NCBI GenBank assembly: GCA_019648995.1
Contig: BLXT01003273.1
Location: forward strand, 1,524,128-1,575,868
Source: Plakobranchus ocellatus
Lineage: Eukaryota; Mollusca; Gastropoda; Plakobranchidae
DNA length: 51,741 nt
Direction: 5' to 3'
Shown here: one piece after another, positions 14,501 through 23,083 of the stretch
Layout: every line of letters begins with the position of its first letter
Position numbering within the stretch: the first letter of the stretch is position 1
Notes under the pieces: model-generated
Databases searched by the model: none
Told to the model about the DNA's origin: nothing
What the model saw: only the letters and a program-made list of their open reading frames with translations
Position numbers and translations under genes: made by a program

Positions 14501-16849
14501 ATTGAAAGACACAAACATGTTGGCAGCAAAAGTGATACTAGAAAAAGATCTTTCAAAATCTACTTAATTGGTAATTATTTAAAAACAGTTGCTGCTTTCT
14601 GGACTATTGATAGCTTTTACCTGTCCTAATTGATTCTGAAGCTGGTAAGACTGAAGCTGCTGCTGTAAAGCCTGCTGTTGGCTGTTTTGCAACTGCTGCA
14701 GAGCTGCTGCCTGTTGTTGCTGCTGATTGATACAGCCTACACCAGTCCCAGCCTGGACATGAATCTGCTGACCATTGGGCAACTGCAAAACTTGGACACC
14801 TGCAGGTCCTGGCATAGCCTGGTTGCTAGGTACTTGTACTTGGATAAGCTGTCCATTTGGTCCTTGAAGCTGAATAGTTTGTGTTTGCTGACCCTGTTGT
14901 TGTTGTTGCTGTTGAGAAACTAGGCCATTATGAGCCCCAGCCAACTGTTGCAAATTCTGCTGCTGCTGTCCATGGAGTTGCAATGCTTGAGCTGCCCCGG
15001 AGCCAGCTCCACCCTGTGATGACTGTACATGGATTTGCTGTCCATTTTGGCCCTGAAGCTGCAAGGCATGACCGTTGGGTCCCTGTAGTTGCAGTGCCTG
15101 CCCACCAGGACCAGGCAGCTGAATCATTTGTCCATTAGGACCTTGTAGTTGCAAAGCTTGTCCCTGCTGAGCTGCAGCTTGTTGTAGCTGTTGCAACTGT
15201 TGCTGAAGCTGCTGTGGTAACTGCATTGCCTGGCCCTGCAGCTGTTGTTGCTGCTGCTGCTGTTGTCCTGTAGCTGCAGCAGCAGCAGCAGCTGCTGCCC
15301 CTGCCTGGCCCTGTAACTGAATGGATTGTCCCTGACCCAACTGTTGCAGCAACTGTTGTTGGTTCAGCATAAATTGTCCTCCTTGACCAAGCTGAAGCAT
15401 AGGAAGATGCTGAGGAAACATTTATAATTGTTAAGACTGGCTTTCAAATGCCCTAAGGCAGATAATTGTCTCTTCATTTTCTTAGCCATTACAGGAACTA
15501 AACAATTTTCATCCAATGGAACCTTGAAATAGTTTTAAATTTGCTTGTGGAAATTTATTATTATCCACAACTACTCTACAAAAAATTGCTTTTCTGCCCA
15601 TGACAACCGCCAGTAATTTCAGACAATCAAAGGTAAAATTTGCCAGCTTAAAGAATTTCAATAACTTGCTTCTTGAACTTATATATTAAGAACTACATTT
15701 AAGTTTACATAAGTTAATATGAGTAGGAAAATAGCTGTAATTGCAAAGTTTGATTTGTCAGGGTGATTCAGGCAGTTTAAGCTGAAAAAAAAAAAAAAAA
15801 TTTAATTATCAAAGCCTGTTTACATGACGAGAGCACACGTTCTACCAAATCACTAGGATTGTTTCTCTCTTTGTATAGAAGGCTAGAATCTGAATCCTTA
15901 TTGAGACAAAATATAAAACAAAATTTACTAATGAAAGAGACAAACCGTTAAAAAAAAGTGCCAATTCCAGAGTGAAGAAATGCTCATCATGAGTTAAGTA
16001 TAAATTCAAACACTTAGTTTATAACATGTTTTTGGAATTGTCCTGATTGGTTTACCAAACTAGTAACTGTAGCCTAGTTATTTAAGGAACTAAACTCTCT
16101 CCTTGTGTGTTTAAAAAAATAAAAAAAGCTATGACTATTCAGGTAAGTCAATGGATTGAGGATATGGTAATAGAACTTCTCACTTTAGTGTGAAAAAGAA
16201 AAAAAAACAATCCTTTTTTTTTTTTGGCCAAGCATCCATACAACATTAGTAGAATTCTAATTGTTCTTACTGAAGACATAAATTTTGCTATGAATGAGAG
16301 TAATTAAGTCAAAGCTGCTTTGGCCAACAAATTGTAAAGCTACGCAGGGGGCCCTGCATCAAATTTTATGCAGAATTAAAATCCTGTGGCCACTTTTTCT
16401 TACTTTACATCATTGTTTTCGTGTGTGTGTGCGTGAGGGGGGGGTTAGATTGTCATTGATGTAAAAGCTGAAAAGGCTTTGAAATCGCACCACACACGAC
16501 ATGCAAAATTTCAAATTTCTTGCTTTGCTATTTTCCAATAATTGTGATTCAAATATTAAGATGAAAGGAAGTTCATTGTGGATCAAAAACAAAATCTATC
16601 ACTGAAAACTCAAAATCTTTGATAGTCTTTTTTTCTTCTTCTTTATTACAGTAATATTTTCTCTCTGAAGTAAGTAAACAAATCACAACATTTAAAATCA
16701 ATCACCTGGCCTTGTAACTGCAGCTGTCCCTGACCCTGCAACTGCTGAAGGGGGATTCCCAAGTTCTGTAGAGCACTTTGGGCCTGTACATATTGACCCA
16801 TGGCTTGGTTGTTAGGGTCAAATGTCATAAGTGACGCTTGCTCCATCAT
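2301..16849 (-). CDS. NFYA: NFYA, nuclear transcription factor Y subunit alpha (3' end missing; 7 coding exons)
   Basis: NF-YA joins the NF-YB/NF-YC histone-fold dimer and gives NF-Y its CCAAT specificity (known for the family). Coding exons in transcript order: 16849-16706, 15409-14621, 9120-8965, 7079-7023, 5765-5564, 3782-3655, 2567-2301. All junctions have GT-AG sites and matching phases, giving 581 codons so far. The diagnostic part is in the last exon: QPLYVNAKQYHRILKRRAAR, the conserved A1 helix that binds NF-YB/C. Before it lies an activation region rich in Gln, with poly-Gln, a poly-Ala run and repeated GPNGQ motifs, much longer than in vertebrates (human NF-YA is about 347 residues in all). 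The A2 helix (YLHESRH motif) was not found in 1-2300 and should lie beyond the left edge. The start is fixed by an in-frame TAA 15 bases upstream. Further phase-0 exons in the long introns cannot be excluded. Confidence 0.93.
3655..3782 (-). CDS. NFYA: NFYA coding exon 6
   Basis: A 128-base exon (phase 1 in, phase 0 out) between acceptor GTTCTCCAG and donor TCTTTG|GTAATT. It completes the split Ser codon of exon 5 and encodes VNHNQPNEATNPQDLN and VEQEHTSHQQTLVNGESL, a polar linker rich in Asn, Glu and His. The phases fit both neighbours exactly. Confidence 0.82.
4551..4741. mobile_element. Short inverted-repeat element (MITE), copy 1
   Basis: A 191-base segment bounded by CAGGGATGCCA and TGGCATCCCTG, an 11-base perfect inverted repeat. 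Internal blocks (GCAGGAAACTT, AAGTCGGAAATC) are shared with the element at 42086-42242. It lies in the NFYA intron between exons 6 and 5. No clear target duplication is visible at this copy. The CAGGG terminus resembles hAT elements, but the superfamily is not settled. Confidence 0.75.
5564..5765 (-). CDS. NFYA: NFYA coding exon 5
   Basis: Encodes 67 residues plus one base (phase 0 in, phase 1 out). The acceptor is CTGTGTTGCAG and the donor AACTCAA|GTAAGA. It holds the sequence TPMVGQFVQTEGGLVWQPAG and a poly-Gln tract of CAG/CAA codons, then LQLSQNS. Confidence 0.88.
7023..7079 (-). CDS. NFYA: NFYA coding exon 4 (19-codon small exon)
   Basis: A 57-base exon, MPLMFGADQLASHVNPLQQ, phase 0 at both ends, with acceptor TTACCACAG and strong donor CAA|GTAAGTT. 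It joins cleanly to QLLAQAQQQQ of the next exon. Identified from splice signals, phase and composition; being symmetric, it could be an optional exon. Confidence 0.75.
8965..9120 (-). CDS. NFYA: NFYA coding exon 3
   Basis: Encodes 52 residues, phase 0 at both ends. The acceptor is CCCCCTCAG and the donor CAGCTG|GTGAGG. It continues the Gln-rich region and contains LVHVQGPNGQIIQQL, the same GPNGQ motif as exon 2, which ties it to the same protein. Confidence 0.88.
10531..11483 (+). repeat. Dispersed repeat C, copy 1, left part
   Basis: Matches 17531-18504 along its length with substitutions and small indels, for example shared TTGGGCAATTATGATAAATT and TGATTTCATACACTTGAAGT. The match stops at 11483, where a 2.6-kb element begins, and resumes at 14126. 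No coding content recognised. Confidence 0.88.
12573..12657. other. Assembly gap (85 N)
   Basis: A run of N inside the nested transposon in NFYA intron 2. It does not interrupt any recognised exon. Confidence 0.99.
12743..12764. repeat. AGATCT hexamer microsatellite
   Basis: About three to four copies of TAGATC/AGATCT. Shorter TCTAGATC clusters recur across the window (near 6226, 8510, 13500, 13725), a genome-wide habit rather than a site. Confidence 0.8.
14126..14393 (+). repeat. Dispersed repeat C, copy 1, right part
   Basis: Continues the match to 18505-18763, including TTTCAGGTGTTCATTTTATT and GCTCTTTAAGACCTGTGTAG. Together with 10531-11483 it makes one repeat copy split by the insertion. 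Confidence 0.88.
14621..15409 (-). CDS. NFYA: NFYA coding exon 2, giant Gln-rich activation exon
   Basis: Codes for 263 residues without a stop, phase 0 at both ends (acceptor TTTCCTCAG, donor GGACAG|GTAAAA). It holds a nine-residue Ala run followed by Gln8, tandem decapeptides of the form GPNGQxLQLQ near 15023-15163, a second Gln tract, and dispersed LQGPNGQLIQVQ and LPNGQQIHVQ motifs. Alternating Gln and hydrophobic residues are typical of NF-YA and Sp1 activation domains. Open frames on the opposite strand here are by-products of the CAG/CTG composition. Confidence 0.92.
16706..16849 (-). CDS. NFYA: NFYA coding exon 1 (start codon)
   Basis: Encodes 48 residues starting MMEQASLMTFDPNNQAMG and ending LQGQGQLQLQGQ. 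The donor is CCAG|GTGATT, phase 0. The MEQ start resembles vertebrate NF-YA (MEQYT). An in-frame TAA lies 15 bases before the ATG if the exon is contiguous there. A TGACAG just upstream could be the acceptor of this exon, which would put the 5' UTR in separate exons nearer 21.7-21.9 kb. Confidence 0.85.
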
Positions 16850-17040
16850 ATAACTGTCAACTTACAGGTATTGTGGGGCCTTCTCTTTTTCCAAGACCAT
16901 TGGGGAACCTCAACTGCACCTTTTTGGCTCTGGAGTGATGATCATGTGGATGTGCTGTTACAAAATAAAAATTCAGCAGAAGAAAATGTGTCACAAACAA
17001 CAGCTTCAATGGTATTATATTGCATGTAAATGTTAATAAA

Positions 17041-17485
17041 TGAGGGTTTGCCAAAACGTGGGCTGTCATCATAGTTATGTGCGAAAGATTTTTTACCAGC
17101 CTTATTTTAAAAAATTCAACTCATCAATACATAAATTTTGCTTTTGTCAGTACAATGGCATACAAAGTACTGCTTTATATTTAAAAAGTCAGTTTTGGTT
17201 GCATCCTTGCTGTCTAAATTGACCAAATAAGTTCGATCATAACTATGATGACAAAATCACCAAAAAAGTGGTCACCCATCAACAAATAAAGCTCATTCAC
17301 CACCAAATGGAGAGACAGAGACTAATTTTTTTTACATGGATCTACTCCTGCTATCCAACTCTTCATGAAAATTACCTCATTGGTTCTCAATTGGACTTTT
17401 CCATTTTGTAATTGAAGATTCTTTTTTTCAAAATTCACTAAAAAAAGGTGACCCAATTTGGGGGTCCACCTTTTGGCAATTACTC
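17041..17485 (+). repeat. Dispersed repeat B, copy 1
   Basis: About 440 bases matching 47605-48048 in the same orientation. Shared blocks include TTTGCCAAAACGTGGGCTGT, AAAAAAGTGGTCACCCATCA and CCTTTTGGCAATT. It ends about 45 bases before repeat C copy 2, so B and C could be parts of one larger element. No coding content recognised. Confidence 0.88.
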
Positions 17486-17530
17486 AAATGCAAAAGAAAA
17501 CATACATGTATGTTATACTCTTGTAGTTAC

Positions 17531-18763
17531 GTGTTCAATAATGTGCATAGCTCCTTGCATGAATGTACTTAGCATTACTCTAGTTATTAAGTTAGATAAA
17601 AGTGAAGTTGGGCAATTATGATAAATTTGTCCAGCAAACATTCTAGGCATATAACTCACTACAACAAATACATTCATGGACGATTTTTAAATCGTTTGTG
17701 TGATTTCATACACTTGAAGTGTTTAGGAATAACTGAGTTGATAAAGAGCATCATAATACTATAAATCTAAGGTTATTGAAGACATGTGAGGAATGTTCGT
17801 AGAATGGCAATTTTGTCTGTCCAAGTAACATTCCTGACACTTGTTTTACAGTTTTTAATTTTAATCTTGGTTGTTATTCCTCACAAAGACTCTGTTTATT
17901 CAAATAATCATGATTCAAGTACTTACTGCATTTTCACTCCATACATGTAATAGATGACAAAAATAACATGCTGAAGATCTACTTTTTTGCCTGTCACATT
18001 CCCAATTCCTTGCATTTTTCACATTATTGGCAGATATTACAAAATCCTACACTCTTTCTTAAAAATTTGATTACAAGTATGTGGTAAATTGAATCGTTTA
18101 TTTGTTAGACGTATTAATACTATTATATGGGGAATGATAAAATAAGTAATGCTAGAATTAGAACCATGTTTGTCCATACTTTCATGGAAACATTCCTCAC
18201 AAAAATTTTGTTAAAAAACATTATTTAAATTATAAAAACATTCTCTTTAGTCTTTTCCTTTAGAATTTTTTTTTATATACTGCTTTCTCCTAATCTTTAT
18301 TTGTCAGGATGCCTTTTGGTAAATTAAATGTTTTATTTTTTTTTTAATTGAGAGATGAAATAGAAAAGGAAGTTTTTTGTCCATTTATGTAGTGTAACAT
18401 TCCTCACAGTTTATAACTCCTATAGTCCTATTTCATATAATTTTGATTTTTAACAAATTTTGTTCATGTAGTTTTTTTAGGAAAATAGATCAAGTATAGA
18501 TATTATTTGTACTTCAGTATTTCAGGTGTTCATTTTATTGTATTCAGTTTTTGTTTGTCACTATCACATTCCTCATGCTCTTCATTGACATTATTGCATC
18601 ATCAATTCAAGTTTTTGAGCAATCATTAAGGTCTGAAACATATCTACATGAAGGATTTAATGTTGCTCTTTAAGACCTGTGTAGTATAAGCAATGTGAAA
18701 AGAAAATGATAATTTGACATTAATGTTACTATTTGTAAACAATACCTATGGACTTAGCGATAT
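17531..18763 (+). repeat. Dispersed repeat C, copy 2 (uninterrupted)
   Basis: Continuous version of the repeat split at 10531-11483 and 14126-14393. It carries the empty site ATATT at 18500-18504. It lies upstream of the NFYA start codon, probably inside a 5' UTR intron. No terminal repeats or coding domain recognised. Confidence 0.88.
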
Positions 18764-21700
18764 ATCCATTTTTACATTTTTTCTTCAGGTTTCAAGATGA
18801 TTAATAATTAAACCCTGCACTTTAAAGCATATCATATCAATCAAATAACCTTTTTTTTTTTAATTATGACATCTTATCTATTTGAACTCTAACATAAACT
18901 TTGCTCTTTGAATTGTAGATACATTACAAGGTCCCACCCAACCACATCATATATCACGACCTATCAGAGTGTTACAAAGACTGCGACTCCCAGTGAACAA
19001 CCAGGTTTATCTCTTCACATGGCACACAGCTTTTCTTGAATTCAGACAATGATTCAGTTTATTCACGTGTTAATTATAAATGATATTTGATCTCATTAAA
19101 TTGGGTTAATACTCGTGGATTGTGCATGCTCAGCTCTTTCATAAAATTCCACTCATCAAAGAGAAAGGGAAACTCACAATTAATTTTTTGGAGTTATGGA
19201 GAAATACTGAACTACCAATAATGAAAATTAAGAAGAGCTGGAGTCTATTAAGCACTACTTACTTAAAGATAAATATTTATAAATTTAAATTTTGAAATGT
19301 CTATCAACCCTAGAAATTCTAGGGTTGCTGACACTGACCTACATTTTTAATTTCGTTGGTTTTGTAGTTTAAGAAGAAAAAAGGTTTTTCGCCTGAATTT
19401 TTTAAAACTTATATCTTTTACCACAACAATACATGGACACATAAATACTTAAATAGTTTTATTGTTTATGTATGGCACTTCTCAGCTTAAAAATTTAGTG
19501 AAGAGCATTGGTTTTGTCTTCTAGTCTTTGCAACCAATCAATCGTCTAACAATATATATGTACTTCATACAAAAGGAATTGTATGGTTAATTGATTTTTT
19601 GGGATTGCTATTTAAAATATAAAGTGTAGGTAAATAAGAAATAAAAACGCCATCAACGGAATGGCTTTTTCAAAGTTTTTAACTTTTATTTTTATAAATG
19701 TTTGCAACACAAAAAAAGTTGAAAGTATTTTTCCTTTTTTACCCTTAAATAGAGCCAAAAAAGGACTTGTTTCATGATGTGAAATTAAACATTTCATTTT
19801 CCTGATGTATATTCAGTTTAAAGGGCTAGACCAATGAAAATAAATACTGATCACATGTCCCACAAAAAAATAAGCTGACTTTGCTTGAAACTGCATTCTG
19901 CCAGCTTTGCAATGGGGAAAACTGGATGAAGAAATATATTATGTGAGTTCTGTGGCAAAAGCATATTATATTCAGCTGAAAAAACAAAAAACCTTTTCGA
20001 AATGTGATTTTGTGAATCCTAATGTAGCAGCCCATCTGCTCAAATTTCTCAATTTTTTTTTTTATCTTAAAAATACCTACAGTAACTGTTTGTACTTTTG
20101 GTGATGATAGCAATTGCCATTCTAGTTTTTTTTTTTTTAAACATTTCTTTTCAAATTTAGATCTTTCAAAACTTGAATTTTAAAATTATTCATTTCAAAT
20201 GTTTCCATATATAAAAATGTTTTTCAATGATGTTCATCCTCCTTCATTGCTCTAAATTAAAGTAAATAAGTCATAAGAGAATCAGAAACATTTACAGTTG
20301 GATTTGAAAAAAAGAAGATTGTAGCTCTCTTTTAAAATCCAATTGATTTATTATTATTATTTTGTATGCTTGCAGCAAGAACTTGACAGAAAAAAAGCTA
20401 AGTAAATTGATTACTTTTATACCTGTCTATCTTCATGTAGGCCTAATGATAATTATAAAGATCCGAACTTTGCAAACAAATATCTAGGCCCTATATCTAT
20501 TTGCGATGATTAAATATTCATACGTCTAAGCCAATTATTATGCTCGTATTTATGCCAACAGAGGGAAAACCGTGTTCATCATCTGCCCATTCTTATTTAT
20601 TTGCATAACGAGGATGCAGCCTTACACTGCCTATACTAACCTAATAATGATCTGCACTTTAGAAGTCATTTTGGACCACTTCAATACAGGCCAATCAAGA
20701 AAAAAAAAAGCACAGCATTTCCTGTCATTTCATGCACTAACGAAAAAAATGCTATTTCCCCCCTTGAAGTTTGAAATCAAACAATTTCAATAAGCCTAGG
20801 CCTGGGCTAGTATGACTGAGCATGCATCAAAAAATATTTCCTCAAAATTTCTATAATATGATCACCGTCCGATTACCCCCAGGCTCATGGATGTAATAAA
20901 AATTACATCTTGGCACAAGTCTACCTTTAGCTATTATCCTATAAGTAATCAAAATATCATAAGTTAGTAGCGGGTCACTGAGGGGATGAAGAAAAAAAGA
21001 AAATGGGGTGGAGTTTTCATAATTTCAAACCAAAAATTCTCACCATGATAAGAATAAAAATAAGAGTTTTGATTATGGACAACATGGGAATGGATCTATC
21101 AGCTATCAAGGTTTTCGGGTTTCAACTAGTTAAATTAAGAATGTGGGTCCCAACTGTTTTATGATGACGATTAGAATTTAAATTATTCATTTCGTTTTTA
21201 TAATTGAAAACATTTGGGAGCCACATTCTTGAGTTGTACCGCTTATCGGATCATTCATAATTCATTTATCCACTAAGCGCAAGTTATGTACATATGGATG
21301 AGGTACTACGTGGGGGTGGTTTTTTAAATGTGCTGAGCATTGTTTCCAGAGGCCTTTAACTTTTGGGACTAAATTTCAATCTACATATTTCGATGTAATC
21401 TACTCTTTCGAAACTAAACGAAGTATTTTTCATAATTTCAATTGGATCGAATCTGGTCTATCTAGAATCTCCTCGAGACGAAAGAGAAAACTTGTACAAT
21501 ACGTCCACATAGATCTAGTAGTTTTTAGGACATAGTCTAGAGCTTCTCTAGTTCTAGGTATCGAGAAATGATTTGGGGTTGGCGTGTTGTGATGTGAACT
21601 GAGATCTACGCTTAGATCTGGACTCCAGAAGATGCTCCCTTGTTGCTTTTTTTTTTTTACCGCGACTTGAGACATGAAGAATTCTGAGCTATAAAAGATA
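18764..21700. other. Non-coding DNA upstream of NFYA, nothing recognised
   Basis: AT-rich with several poly-A/T runs and no conserved coding frame on either strand. One perfect 23-base palindrome lies at 19305-19327. Probably the first intron of NFYA if its 5' UTR exon lies near 21.73-21.9 kb. Confidence 0.5.
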
Positions 21701-21728
21701 ACGATCTTAAAGGGTGAATGGTACTTAC

Positions 21729-22388
21729 ATCAAGTTACACGTGGGCCTAAATTAGTAGCAATCAAAACCTTACTGGTCGCCTAGAACAATCAAATTGCCT
21801 TGGACAAACAGGGAGGTGCTTTCTGGCTTTGCTTTGAGCTGAAGGCTCGCTCGGCCATTGCCACCGAAATCTGCATAAATTAATACGCAAGCTTCGACCA
21901 ACCAGAGAAGAAAAAAAAAAGCAACGCTTTCAACATGGTGGTTTCATTGGTTTTTTGAGAGACCGTACGACTAAAGGACAACACGACCGAGTGCATTGTA
22001 TTGTGATATCTTCAAACTCCTGAGTCAAAGGACGGTAAGAATTGTAAAATATACATTGTTTTAGCGTTAAATTTTTTGAAAAGGGTACTTCATTTTATAC
22101 ATACCTTTGTAAGTGATTGGCTGCTGTATGTTGGAGCTGGGAGCTCTGGATGGTGACGACGAATCAAGGAATGCTTGTAGTGAAAGAGCAGAGCGAAACG
22201 CAGGATCTCTATTGGCTCTGTTCCGCAAGCTGACGCTGTTTGTTGTGTTATTCGAATTTCAAGCCAATCTTACTCCGTTGCTTCCGTTTTTTGCAAAAGT
22301 ATTTAATTTGTGCATATTTTAAAAAAGTTTTTGTACCACTTCTTAGCATTACAATTATGACTAGTTGCTTATTTTATTATTTATGCAG
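21729..22388. promoter_or_regulatory. Candidate bidirectional NFYA/SERGEF promoter with CCAAT boxes
   Basis: Less AT-rich DNA between the divergent genes. ATTGG occurs on the plus strand at 21946-21950, 22116-22120 and 22211-22215; on the minus strand these read AACCAATGA, CAGCCAATCAC and GAGCCAATAG, all good NF-Y boxes. A strong minus-strand donor (GTAAGT, 21723-21728) could end an NFYA 5' UTR exon, and a plus-strand donor (ACG|GTAAGA, 22034) could end a SERGEF 5' UTR exon. An AT-rich TATA-like stretch lies near 21873-21885. Start sites are inferred, not seen. Confidence 0.5.
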
Positions 22389-22545
22389 GTGTATGGTTTT
22401 ATTTTCGGCCAGGCTGATTGACAGAACAGCCTACGCCTTCTTTCAGCAGCGCAAGTTGCTGACATGTCAATAAAGCGCGCGTGACGCAGAGAGCTACGGC
22501 CGGCCAGACTCGTCCTACTTCTAGTCCCAGCGCAGATTGTAACAA
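22389..22545 (+). promoter_or_regulatory. Probable SERGEF 5' UTR with two short upstream frames
   Basis: A good acceptor (TTATTTATGCAG, ending 22388) suggests an exon from 22389 through the start codon. It would contain two upstream reading frames: 22393-22473 (26 codons plus stop) and 22464-22484 (6 codons plus stop), overlapping in different frames, which could lower SERGEF translation. The exon start is inferred. Confidence 0.4.
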
Positions 22546-22581
22546 ATGACAGCGATCGATGAGAAATTTGTGTGGGCATGG
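22546..22581 (+). CDS. SERGEF: SERGEF exon 1 (12 codons, start)
   Basis: MTAIDEKFVWAW, donor GCATGG|GTGAGC, phase 0. It supplies the missing FxWAW that opens the first blade; exon 2 continues GSNNCGQLG, compared with FAWGANSYGQLG in human. TAA CAA ATG gives an in-frame stop two codons upstream, so no longer start in this exon is possible. Confidence 0.88.
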
Positions 22582-23029
22582 GTGAGCGTGTCCTACTGTG
22601 TCGGCTTCTTACAGCCTTTACCAAATCCACACGAAGCTTGTCGTTTCGGGCTAGGCATAGATCTAGAATCTAACCTTTGTAACAGCCATGCGATCTAATT
22701 GGGCAAGCCCAGAATAGCTTAGCTTCACAATAATAGCCACTTTATGCCGATATTACGATAATCAGAGGAAACAAAATCATGCCTTTTCGCCTTATCTAGA
22801 GTATTATTTCAGTTCAGTCATAACATTGCATTCAGAGAAGAATGGCCCAGATGCATGTTTTTTTTTTTTGGTGGTGGTTTTTTTTGTTTTTTTTTGTTTT
22901 TTTTGTTCTGTAATATCACCAATACCAAGGCTTTAATCTTTTGACATGCAATTTTGTTAAGCGCATCTGCTTTTACTTTCTTTCCTTTATTTTTTAACAA
23001 AAAAAAAAAAATTATATTAGCCCAACGCT

Positions 23030-23083
<54 letters not shown>

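Noticed and set aside
14678..15138. Plus-strand open frames opposite the Gln-rich NFYA exon
   Set aside because: Leu/Ala/Val runs are the antisense reading of CAG/CAA repeats.
18901..19010. Exon-like segment after TTGAATTGTAG
   Set aside because: Acceptor-like start, but the frames on both strands are short, and no protein family or partner exon was recognised.
22113..22322. 69-codon open frame in the NFYA/SERGEF promoter region
   Set aside because: No domain, low conservation expected, and it would precede the supported SERGEF start; two of the CCAAT boxes lie in it.
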